In this document: in pieces, positions 1 to 7,023 of the stretch | Numbering within the stretch: position 1 is the first letter of the stretch | How the letters are laid out: each line of letters opens with the position of its first letter | Assembly (NCBI GenBank): GCA_020056455.1 | Contig: JAGVHR010000235.1 | Span: 1 to 39,244 of the forward strand | DNA length: 39,244 nucleotides | Origin: Thermodesulfovibrionales bacterium | GTDB taxonomy: Bacteria; Nitrospirota; Thermodesulfovibrionia; Thermodesulfovibrionales; UBA6898 | Reading direction: 5' to 3' | The notes under the pieces: generated by a model | What the model was told of the DNA's origin: nothing | The model's database searches: none | What the model saw: the letters and a program-made list of their open reading frames with translations, nothing else | Position numbers and translations under genes: made by a program

Positions 1-7
1 GGACTTG

Positions 8-1132
8 TCACAGACCCAGGTTTTGCAGCAATTTTGCGATTAGGGTATTTGAAATCAATAGTCCTTTTGCAGAAAAGCGGAAATGGCTGTCTGAGATTTG
101 GGCGAATCCTTCCTGTATCAGTTCTGTAGCTGCCTTTGGTATATTCAGCCCAAGCTCGTAGGCAGATGAAAGCCGGATGCCTTCCATCTTCCTGAGGCCG
201 AGAAAAATAAATTCCTTCAGCGCGTCTTCGCTCAATATTTCAGTTGCTCCGGCTTCAGGGATTTCATGTTTGCCCAGCCTTGTGATGTATTCTCTGATGT
301 CTCTGGTATTTTCTGAACGGACCCCTTTCATAAAAGAATGGGCCCCGGCGCCTGTTCCGATATATTCCCCCCTGCCCCAGTAGTTAAGGTTATGGATGCA
401 GCGATAACCCGGCAGGGCGTAGCTGGATATTTCATAATGTTCATAGCCTGAGGCGGCAAGGTAGGTGACTGCAAGGTCCTGCATTTCAAGGACATTGTCC
501 TCAGAAGGCAGGGTCAGGGCGTTTGTATCCAGCATCTGCTGAAGCGCGGTCCCCTTCTCCGGGGTAAGTTCATACGCTGAGATATGTTTTGGCCCGAGTG
601 AAACAGCAGTTGCGAGGGAATGACGCCAGGAATCAATGGCCTGCCCTGGAATGCCGTAGATAAGATCGATCGAGAGGTTTTTAATGCCGCTTGCGCAGAC
701 CATTTTTGCGGAATGTATTGCTTCCTGAGCAGTATGAATACGGCCCAGGGACTTGAGTTCGCGATCATGAAAGGACTGGATGCCGAGGCTGAGGCGGTTG
801 ACCGGCATCGAAGGCAGGGCAGCCACTCCGGACTGTGTTAATGTTCCAGGGTTTGCCTCGACAGTTATTTCAGTATCAGGCGCCAGGGTATAATTGGCCC
901 TTATGCACGAAAAGATTCTTGCGATATACTTTTCAGGAAGGACCGATGGGGTGCCGCCGCCGATAAAGACCGCTTTCAGGCCTGACGACAGCCCTTTTTT
1001 TAGCTCCAGCTCCCTGCATAACGCATCCGTGTAACTGTTTGCAATAGTTTCATCATAAGGCACGGAAAGAAAATCGCAATACACGCACTTCCTTACGCAA
1101 AAGGGGATATGGATATAGAGGAATCCCGGCAC
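8..1132 (-). CDS. hemW: HemW-type radical SAM protein (heme chaperone / coproporphyrinogen III oxidase-like)
   Basis: The 374-residue protein has the radical SAM cluster motif CxxxCxxC at Cys12, Cys16 and Cys19, followed by GGGTPS at about 58-63 and VEANPG at 91-96. These are hallmarks of the HemN/HemW family. Its length and its very N-terminal cluster motif fit HemW, which carries heme to target proteins, rather than the longer HemN oxidase. The start appears to be GTG at 1132, because the cluster motif lies only 12 residues in; no clear Shine-Dalgarno precedes it. It is divergent from mazG across a 75-bp gap. The family call is firm. HemW versus HemN is inferred from length, and older annotation often calls such proteins oxygen-independent coproporphyrinogen oxidase. 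Confidence 0.88.
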   Translation of the reverse strand: MPGFLYIHIPFCVRKCVYCDFLSVPYDETIANSYTDALCRELELKKGLSSGLKAVFIGGGTPSVLPEKYIARIFSCIRANYTLAPDTEITVEANPGTLTQSGVAALPSMPVNRLSLGIQSFHDRELKSLGRIHTAQEAIHSAKMVCASGIKNLSIDLIYGIPGQAIDSWRHSLATAVSLGPKHISAYELTPEKGTALQQMLDTNALTLPSEDNVLEMQDLAVTYLAASGYEHYEISSYALPGYRCIHNLNYWGRGEYIGTGAGAHSFMKGVRSENTRDIREYITRLGKHEIPEAGATEILSEDALKEFIFLGLRKMEGIRLSSAYELGLNIPKAATELIQEGFAQISDSHFRFSAKGLLISNTLIAKLLQNLGL

Positions 1133-1170
1133 ACTTTATTTTACATCCAGCTGCATAAAATAAGCAGTAT

Positions 1171-1199
1171 TTGACTTGTCTTCAGCTCATCCCTATCAT
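1171..1199 (+). promoter_or_regulatory. sigma-70-type promoter for mazG
   Basis: TTGACT (1171-1176) and TATCAT (1194-1199) are separated by exactly 17 bp. The -10 box ends only 8 bp before the mazG ATG at 1208, so the predicted transcription start falls at or within a few bases of the start codon. No Shine-Dalgarno is visible there, so the mRNA would be nearly leaderless. Confidence 0.45.
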
Positions 1200-1207
1200 A
1201 AAATCCT

Positions 1208-1975
1208 ATGGATATTGAAGAACTCGTAAAGATCATGGCAAGACTTAGGGGCGCGGGCGGATGCCCCTGGGACAGGGAGCAGACCAGGGAATCTCTTAAG
1301 CCTTTTATTATAGAGGAGGCTTATGAGGTACTCGAAGCTATTGATGAAGGGGACCCTGTCGCTATCAGAGAGGAGCTTGGAGACCTCCTGTTTCAGATCG
1401 TATTTCAGAGCAGACTATCTCAGGAGAGAGGCGAGTTTGATCTTTCAGATGTCATTGCCGGCATTAAAAACAAAATGACTTTACGCCATCCGCATGTTTT
1501 TGGGGATGCACAATGCAAGACCTCCGGTGAAGTGGTTATCAAATGGGATGAGATCAAAAAGAGCGAAGGCAAACAGCGTGATTCCATTCTTGAGGGCGTT
1601 CCAAAAACACTTCCTGCCCTTCTGCGAGCAAAGAAAATCCAGGACCGCGCAGCGAAAGTCGGTTTTGATTGGGAGCGGACTGCCGATGCGCTTGAGAAAC
1701 TCGACGAAGAAGTTGCTGAGTTCAGGAACGCGGTGGAGAACAAAAAAGAACATGAGATCGAAGACGAACTCGGCGATATCCTTTTCATGGTAGTCAACAT
1801 CTCACGTTTTATCGGCGTCAATCCCGAGGAAGCGCTGAGGAAGACCATCAGCAAGTTCATCTCCCGTTTCCGGCATATTGAAATGGCGGCTGCTGAAAAA
1901 GGCCAAAAGCTTGCTGATATGCCGCTTGCTGAGATGGATGCACTCTGGGACGAGGCAAAAAAGACCAAATCCTGA
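1208..1975 (+). CDS. mazG: MazG nucleoside triphosphate pyrophosphohydrolase
   Basis: The 255-residue protein has the tandem MazG architecture. The first domain starts with the signature GGCPWD at residues 17-22 and continues with an EExxE helix at about 36-40 and EELGDLLF. A second domain repeats the pattern (EEVAEF, then EDELGDILFMVVNISRF). MazG hydrolyses NTPs to NMP and pyrophosphate with Mg2+ held by the acidic residues, and acts in nucleotide-pool cleaning and stringent-response control. Both metal-binding sets look intact and the length is normal for the two-domain form. The ATG at 1208 places the GCPWD motif where the family has it. A sigma-70-like promoter abuts the start. It diverges from hemW. 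Confidence 0.93.
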   Translation: MDIEELVKIMARLRGAGGCPWDREQTRESLKPFIIEEAYEVLEAIDEGDPVAIREELGDLLFQIVFQSRLSQERGEFDLSDVIAGIKNKMTLRHPHVFGDAQCKTSGEVVIKWDEIKKSEGKQRDSILEGVPKTLPALLRAKKIQDRAAKVGFDWERTADALEKLDEEVAEFRNAVENKKEHEIEDELGDILFMVVNISRFIGVNPEEALRKTISKFISRFRHIEMAAAEKGQKLADMPLAEMDALWDEAKKTKS

Positions 1976-2246
1976 ACAGGCTGGCTGATTACAATTTGTT
2001 TCAGGGCCTGTTTGGATGTATTCTGATTACATCAGGGCATATATGCAGGAAAACTATTACAACATGGCAATACATCCAAGGGACACAGAAAATGCAGATA
2101 TACCATTTAATACATAGCCAGTCTCTGCTTCGGGGTCTCCCTGAATTCCCCTCAAGGGATGGGTCTGCTAATGGTATATTTGTAAATTCCAACTCCCTAA
2201 AGAAGCCGGCGTTTATGGCGTGTGTTGCCGGGGTCTTTGCGAACGC

Positions 2247-2624
2247 ATGAAAACCTGGTCTGAGACAATTTTGCTTGTTGAGGATGATATGATGGTGCGG
2301 GAACTCAACAGGGACGTGCTTGAAAAATTCGGCTACAGAGTTATTGCTGCAAAGGATGGGGAGGAGGCCCTGGAGCTCTATTATGCCAACAGGGACTGTA
2401 TTAGCATGCTCATCCTTGACGTGGTCCTGCCGAAAAAAAACGGCAGGGAAGTGTACGAAGCGATTCTTGCAGAGAATATCGGAATAAGGACCCTGTTCAT
2501 GAGCGGTTATGCCGGCGATCTTGTCCGGGGAAACGGGGTTTTTAACGGGCCTGTTAACTTCATCCCAAAGCCCGTATCGCCCATGAAGCTCCTGCAAAAG
2601 GTCAGGGAAGTCCTCGACTCGTGA
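2247..2624 (+). CDS. Orphan single-domain response regulator (receiver domain)
   Basis: This 125-residue protein is a receiver domain with no output domain. ETILLVEDD carries the acidic pair, LILDVVLP the phosphoacceptor Asp, FMSGY the switch Ser, and FIPKPV the conserved Lys-Pro. The wording FMSGY plus KPVSPMKLLQKVREVL is typical of receiver domains at the C-terminus of hybrid histidine kinases, so it may be a detached receiver; this is inference. No kinase fragment is recognisable in the 271 bases upstream. ATG at 2247 is chosen because it immediately precedes the first beta strand; a longer reading from 2220 is possible. Its partner and target cannot be told from the window. Confidence 0.8.
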   Translation: MKTWSETILLVEDDMMVRELNRDVLEKFGYRVIAAKDGEEALELYYANRDCISMLILDVVLPKKNGREVYEAILAENIGIRTLFMSGYAGDLVRGNGVFNGPVNFIPKPVSPMKLLQKVREVLDS

Positions 2625-2638
2625 AGCCTTCGGGTTTC
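2623..2638 (+). terminator. Short UUCG-loop hairpin at the end of the receiver gene
   Basis: GAAGCC, loop TTCG, GGTTTC form a 6-bp stem (one G-T pair) closed by a stable UUCG-type tetraloop. It overlaps the stop codon. Only a short T-rich stretch follows, so it is at best a weak intrinsic terminator. Confidence 0.28.
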
Positions 2639-2717
2639 TCAATAGCTGTCCGGATCTCTTTAATTAATTTCCTTCTTGCAGTAAAATAAGACGACTTTAT
2701 TGAGGGGAGGTGGAAAT

Positions 2718-3974
2718 ATGGGGCATGTAAATGGACTCAAATGCAGGGAATGCGGAAGAGAATACCCTGTTGATCCGATTTATGTCTGCGAATTCTGCTT
2801 CGGTCCGCTTGAAGTGGCTTATGACTATAAGAGTATTGCTTCGGCGCTATCAAGGGAAAAAATAAAACAGCGGCCTGAGACCCTTTGGCGATATAAGGAA
2901 CTTTTACCGATTGATGGAGAACCTCAGGTGGGTCTTGATTCAGGATATACGCCGCTTGTCAGGGCAGACAGGCTTGCCGATGTTCTTGGCGTGGATGAGC
3001 TCTATATCAAGGACGATACTGTTGTTCACCCCACACTTTCTTTCAAGGACAGGGTGGTTGCAGTGGCCCTGACCAAGGCAAAGGAGTTCAACTTTGATAC
3101 AGTCGCCTGCGCTTCCACAGGGAACCTTGCCCATTCCGTATCAGCGCATGGGGCCCGGGCCGGTTTTGACAGGTTTATTTTCATTCCTGCGACACTCGAG
3201 GCGAGCAAGATTACTGCTTCGCTGGTATATGAGCCGAACCTTATTGCTGTTGACGGCAATTACGATGAGGTCAACAGGCTCTGCAGCGAAATCGCCAACA
3301 AGTATAATTGGGCGTTTGTGAATATTAATATCAGACCTTTCTACGCTGAGGGTTCCAAAACCACAGGATATGAGATCGCAGAGCAGTTAGGCTGGAAGGC
3401 CCCTGACAATATTGTTATACCATGCGCCAGCGGCTCGCTTCTGACCAAGGTGTGGAAGGCCTTGAAGGAATTCAAGCAGATCGGCATTCTGTCAGAGGTG
3501 AAGACCAGAATTTTCGGCGCTCAGGCAACAGGCTGCAGCCCCATTTCCACAGCTGTAAAAGCAGGCACTGATGTTATCAGACCGGTGAAGCCTGATACTG
3601 TGGCAAGGTCCCTGGCTATTGGAAACCCTGCCGATGGTTTTTATGCGACCCAGGTTATCAGGGAGACCGAAGGCTATGCTGAGGATGTGTCGGACCAGGA
3701 GATTATAGACGCGATAAAGCTCCTTGCCAGGACAGAGGGTATCTTTGCTGAAACAGCGGGCGGCGTGACTCTTGCTGTAACACAAAAGCTGATCAGGGCA
3801 GGGAAGATCAAACGTGATGAGTCAACGGTCATATGTATTACCGGAAACGGACTTAAGACGCAGGAGGCCCTGCAGGGGCATACGATATCTCCGTATTACA
3901 TTAAGCCCGGCCTTGCCTCTTTTGAGGAAGCGCTTGGAAAAATAAAAATAGCGACTGACAAGGAGGGCCGATAA
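2718..3974 (+). CDS. thrC: Threonine synthase (PLP-dependent)
   Basis: This 418-residue protein is a fold-type II PLP enzyme. The PLP lysine lies in SFKDR (Lys110), followed by the phosphate-binding ASTGNLAHS segment and a C-terminal CITGNGLK motif. An N-terminal CxxC...CxxC pair (Cys9, Cys12, Cys24, Cys27) looks like the small zinc-ribbon lead found in many ThrC proteins. ThrC converts O-phosphohomoserine and water to threonine and phosphate in the cytosol. ATG at 2718 is preferred over TTG at 2700 because the strong site AGGGGAGGTGG at 2703-2713 precedes it. Its stop overlaps the start of the MoaD-like gene by one base (TAATG), so the two are translationally coupled. Given that neighbour, a side role as a thiocarboxylate-using enzyme, as CysM is with CysO, is a hypothesis only. 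Confidence 0.93.
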   Translation: MGHVNGLKCRECGREYPVDPIYVCEFCFGPLEVAYDYKSIASALSREKIKQRPETLWRYKELLPIDGEPQVGLDSGYTPLVRADRLADVLGVDELYIKDDTVVHPTLSFKDRVVAVALTKAKEFNFDTVACASTGNLAHSVSAHGARAGFDRFIFIPATLEASKITASLVYEPNLIAVDGNYDEVNRLCSEIANKYNWAFVNINIRPFYAEGSKTTGYEIAEQLGWKAPDNIVIPCASGSLLTKVWKALKEFKQIGILSEVKTRIFGAQATGCSPISTAVKAGTDVIRPVKPDTVARSLAIGNPADGFYATQVIRETEGYAEDVSDQEIIDAIKLLARTEGIFAETAGGVTLAVTQKLIRAGKIKRDESTVICITGNGLKTQEALQGHTISPYYIKPGLASFEEALGKIKIATDKEGR

Positions 3975-4264
3975 TGGCAGTGAAAGTAAGGATCCCGACC
4001 CCGCTGCAGAGGCTGACGCAAGGCAAAGAGGAAGTAGATGGAACCGCCGGGACAGTCATGTCCTTAGTGAGCAGCCTTGACAAGCTGTATCCCGGACTTG
4101 CCGAGCGCGTATCTGAAAACGGCAAGATCCGCAGATTTGTGAATATCTATGTAAATGATGAGGATATCAGGTTTCTCAACGCTGAGGAAACTCAGGTGAA
4201 GGATGGCGATGAGGTCTCCATTGTCCCTGCCATTGCAGGCGGCGCACCGGGGGCTGCCATATGA
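3974..4264 (+). CDS. MoaD/ThiS-family ubiquitin-like sulfur carrier with C-terminal extension
   Basis: The 96-residue protein has a beta-grasp pattern: VKVRIPTPLQRLT at the start, VNIYVNDEDIRFL in the middle, and DGDEVSIVPAIAGG at the end. That matches MoaD, ThiS and CysO carriers, whose C-terminal Gly-Gly is adenylated and converted to a thiocarboxylate. Here Gly89-Gly90 is followed by six more residues (APGAAI), so the reactive glycine is masked. Comparable masked carriers need a JAMM-type protease first, as described for the HcyS/HcyD homocysteine pathway of Wolinella. The gene overlaps thrC by one base and the NIL gene by four. No MoeB/ThiF-like activator or protease is in the window. Sulfur delivery to an amino-acid product is inferred from context. 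Confidence 0.82.
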   Translation: MAVKVRIPTPLQRLTQGKEEVDGTAGTVMSLVSSLDKLYPGLAERVSENGKIRRFVNIYVNDEDIRFLNAEETQVKDGDEVSIVPAIAGGAPGAAI

Positions 4265-4497
4265 AAATGAGGGTGAAACTGACATTTCCCCAGGACCTGA
4301 TCAGAGAACCTGTGATTTTTACCATGGCCAGGCAGTTTAATGTGATGCCGAACATCAGGCGTGCCCGGGTTACTGAGACAGCCGGTGAGATGGTGCTTGA
4401 ACTCGAAGGAGAAAAGGACAACCTGGAAAAGGGTCTGAGTTTTCTAAAGGAAAAGGGAATTGATGTGGAATTGGTGGAAGGCGATGTTGTCGAATAA
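4261..4497 (+). CDS. NIL-domain protein (ACT-like, methionine/sulfur amino-acid context)
   Basis: The 78-residue protein is a single NIL domain. It shows the opening RVKLTFPQDLIREPVI, the NIR element (PNIRRAR), a G-E-M-V-L-E-L strand and a final GIDVELVE strand. NIL domains are the methionine-sensing C-terminal domain of the MetN transporter ATPase. They also occur with ferredoxin domains in archaeal and bacterial genes for homocysteine formation from aspartate semialdehyde. The start codon overlaps the preceding stop (ATGA), so it is coupled to the MoaD-like gene. The pairing points to sulfur amino-acid synthesis or its feedback control. Binding of methionine here is inferred, not seen. Confidence 0.82.
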   Translation: MKMRVKLTFPQDLIREPVIFTMARQFNVMPNIRRARVTETAGEMVLELEGEKDNLEKGLSFLKEKGIDVELVEGDVVE

Positions 4498-4529
4498 ACG
4501 GCCCAGGGGCAGATAGACAGGAATATGTT

Positions 4530-5741
4530 ATGAAATATGTGGTGATTATAGGAGACGGCATGGCTGACAGGCCGATTGCAGCGCTTGGCGGCAAGACACC
4601 GCTCCAGAAGGCTGATACGCCCAACATGGACAGGCTTGCCTCGACAGGCATTGTCGGCAGGGTGAGGACCGTGCCTGAAGGTATGCACCCTGGTTCGGAC
4701 GTAGCGAACCTGAGCATCTTCGGCTATGACCCGGCCAGGTTTTATTCCGGGAGGGCGCCTCTTGAGGCGGCCAGCATAGGTGTTGAACTCGGCAGTGATG
4801 ATGTTGCTTTCCGCTGCAACCTTGTTACCCTTAGATACAACAAGGACAGGTCAAAGGCTGTGATGGAGGACTATAGCAGTGGTCATATTTCTTCTGATGA
4901 GGCAAGGGAGCTCATCCTCGAGATCAACAGTCAGCTCGGAACTGATGAACTTGTCTTTTATCCCGGCGTCAGCTACCGGCATCTTATGGTTTGGACAGGC
5001 GGTTCCGCTGACCTCGAATGCGTGCCTCCCCACGATATCCTGGGCAGGGACATAATTGACTATCTCCCGGTAGGAAAAGGCGAGGAAGTGATAAGAGGGC
5101 TTATGCTGAAGTCTGTTGATATCCTTGACTGCCACCCTGTCAACCGCAACAGGGTCAGGGATGGAAAGAACCCCGGCAACAGCTTATGGTTCTGGGGGCA
5201 GGGCAGGCGGCCTCAGATGCCGGTTTTTCGCGATAAATACGGCATCAACGGGGCGCTGGTCTCCGCTGTGGACCTTACAAGAGGCCTCGGCATTTATGCC
5301 GGCTTCGAAATCCTGAAAGTGCCGGGGATGACCGGGTATCTTGATACGAATTATAAGGGAAAGGCCGAGGCAACGCTTGAGGCATTAAACAGAGTTGATT
5401 TTGTCTACCTTCATGTTGAGGCGCCTGACGAGGCCGGTCATTCCGGCAAATATCAGGACAAGGTCAGGGCGATTGAAGACTTTGATAAATATATCGTTGG
5501 AAGTGTCATGGAAGGAATGAGGGCTTTTCCGGAATACAGGGTGCTGGTACTCCCGGACCATGCTACGCCCGTTGAGCTAAGGACCCATTCTGAGGAGCCT
5601 GTCCCGTTTGTCCTTTATGACAACCTGAAGCAGACCGGCAGTATAGTCTCTGCCTATGACGAAACGATTACCGGGCGTAATGACATCATGGTATTTGAAG
5701 AAGGGTTCAGACTTATGGATTATTTCATTAAAGGGAAATGA
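4530..5741 (+). CDS. ApgM-family phosphoglycerate mutase / proposed homoserine kinase
   Basis: This 403-residue protein belongs to the alkaline-phosphatase superfamily, archaeal-type cofactor-independent phosphoglycerate mutase branch. The first metal site is in [10 protein letters not shown] (Asp9), the phosphoryl-accepting serine is Ser56 in GSDVANLS, and metal ligands sit in [10 protein letters not shown] and LPDHATP near the C-terminus. Members of this branch next to thrC have been proposed to be the missing homoserine kinase (model TIGR02535). The position here, after thrC and before lysC, supports that over glycolysis. No classical thrB is visible in the window. It follows the NIL gene by 32 bp. 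Family is firm; the homoserine-kinase assignment is context-based. Confidence 0.85.
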   Translation: MKYVVIIGDGMADRPIAALGGKTPLQKADTPNMDRLASTGIVGRVRTVPEGMHPGSDVANLSIFGYDPARFYSGRAPLEAASIGVELGSDDVAFRCNLVTLRYNKDRSKAVMEDYSSGHISSDEARELILEINSQLGTDELVFYPGVSYRHLMVWTGGSADLECVPPHDILGRDIIDYLPVGKGEEVIRGLMLKSVDILDCHPVNRNRVRDGKNPGNSLWFWGQGRRPQMPVFRDKYGINGALVSAVDLTRGLGIYAGFEILKVPGMTGYLDTNYKGKAEATLEALNRVDFVYLHVEAPDEAGHSGKYQDKVRAIEDFDKYIVGSVMEGMRAFPEYRVLVLPDHATPVELRTHSEEPVPFVLYDNLKQTGSIVSAYDETITGRNDIMVFEEGFRLMDYFIKGK

Positions 5742-5754
5742 TGCGGAGGATAAC

Positions 5755-6972
5755 GTGGCGCTGATAGTACAGAAATACGGAGGCACATCAGTCGGGAATA
5801 TAGAGCGGATAAAAAACGTGGCCAACCGCGTTGTCAGGACAGTTGAGCAGGGAAACCGGGTAGTCGTGGTTGTCTCTGCGATGTCCGGTGAGACAGATAA
5901 ACTTATCGGCCTGGCGGGCCATATATCTGCCTCGCCTGCCGAACGCGAGATGGACGTGCTTCTGTCTTCAGGCGAGCGCGTTTCAAGCGCTCTTACTGCG
6001 ATGGCCATTGAGGAGCTCGGCCATAAGGCGAGGTCATTCACAGGCCGTCAGGCAGGGATCATAACCGACACGGTACATACCAAAGCCAGGATTGAGAGGA
6101 TCACAGGCAGCAGGACAAAACAGGCGCTTGACGAAGGATATGTGGTGGTGCTTGCCGGGTTCCAGGGTATTACCGAGAGCCAGGACGTGACTACTCTCGG
6201 AAGAGGAGGCTCTGACCTCTCTGCCGTGGCTATTGCCTCTGCCATTAAGGCTGACCTTTGTGAGATCTACACGGATGTGGACGGCGTCTATACAGCTGAC
6301 CCGAACATCGTACCTGAGGCGAGGAAGCTTGAAAAGATATCCTATGAGGAGATGCTTGAACTGGCGAGTCTCGGCGCCAAGGTGCTTCAGACCCGGTCCG
6401 TTGAATTTGCCATGAAGTACAGAGTGCCGGTTGTTGTAAGATCGAGCTTTAATGATAATCCCGGAACACTGGTTGTGGAGGAGGATAAAGAGATGGAAAA
6501 TGTAGTCGTATCAGGCATAGCCTACGACAAGAACCAGGCGAAGATTACGGTAGTGAACGTGCCTGACAAGCCTGGGATCGCTGCAAAACTGTTTGAGGCC
6601 ATAGCAGCCGCGAATATAGTTGTTGACATGATCGTCCAGAATATAAGCAGCGACGGCAAGTTCGCTGATATTTCCTTTACTGTTCCGAAAAACGACACGC
6701 GCAAGGCTCTTGAGGTGACTGAGGCCCTTGCAAAGGAACTCGGAGCAGAGCGCGTGGACAAGAGAGAGGACATCAGCAAGATCTCGGTGATCGGCGTAGG
6801 TATGAGGACGCATTCGGGCGTTGCCTCAAAGATGTTTCAGACACTTGCTTCCAACAACATCAATATTGCCATGATCAGCACGTCAGAGATCAAAGTCTCC
6901 TGCGTCATAGACCTGAAATATACGGAGCTTGCAGTGAGCGTGCTCCATGAGGCCTTTGGGCTGGCGGCATAG
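5755..6972 (+). CDS. lysC: Aspartate kinase
   Basis: The 405-residue protein phosphorylates aspartate, the first step towards Lys, Thr and Met. It opens with [11 protein letters not shown] (nucleotide-binding Lys7 and the GGTS loop) and has the [13 protein letters not shown] substrate loop. Tandem ACT domains occupy about residues 265-400, the second containing [13 protein letters not shown] and [10 protein letters not shown]. Such ACT pairs bind Lys and/or Thr as feedback inhibitors. The start is taken as GTG at 5755, behind the site GCGGAGGA at 5743-5750, rather than the longer ATG at 5656, which would overlap the previous gene. This gives the family's usual length. It is monofunctional, with no homoserine dehydrogenase domain. 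Confidence 0.94.
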   Translation: MALIVQKYGGTSVGNIERIKNVANRVVRTVEQGNRVVVVVSAMSGETDKLIGLAGHISASPAEREMDVLLSSGERVSSALTAMAIEELGHKARSFTGRQAGIITDTVHTKARIERITGSRTKQALDEGYVVVLAGFQGITESQDVTTLGRGGSDLSAVAIASAIKADLCEIYTDVDGVYTADPNIVPEARKLEKISYEEMLELASLGAKVLQTRSVEFAMKYRVPVVVRSSFNDNPGTLVVEEDKEMENVVVSGIAYDKNQAKITVVNVPDKPGIAAKLFEAIAAANIVVDMIVQNISSDGKFADISFTVPKNDTRKALEVTEALAKELGAERVDKREDISKISVIGVGMRTHSGVASKMFQTLASNNINIAMISTSEIKVSCVIDLKYTELAVSVLHEAFGLAA

Positions 6973-6976
6973 GGAG

Positions 6977-7004
6977 ACAGGAACCGGAATATTCCGACTC
7001 CTGT
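6977..7004 (+). promoter_or_regulatory. Nested inverted repeat in the lysC-cimA gap
   Basis: ACAGGA (6977-6982) and TCCTGT (6999-7004) flank a perfect palindrome CGGAATATTCCG (6985-6996), with symmetric AC spacers on each side. RNA from here can fold into a long near-perfect hairpin. It fills most of the 51-bp gap, so it may be an attenuator or mRNA-processing site, or a binding site for a dimeric regulator. Only TTT follows, so a strong intrinsic terminator is unlikely. Confidence 0.45.
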
Positions 7005-7023
7005 TTGCGTATACTGAGACCAT

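Noticed and set aside
1976-2246. Remnant of a hybrid histidine kinase upstream of the orphan receiver
   Set aside because: I read the frames for kinase motifs and found none; the stretch shows no coding feature.
2001-2642. 213-residue minus-strand ORF over the receiver gene and its upstream gap
   Set aside because: It is antisense to a clear receiver domain, has no family motif, and its composition is that of a shadow frame.
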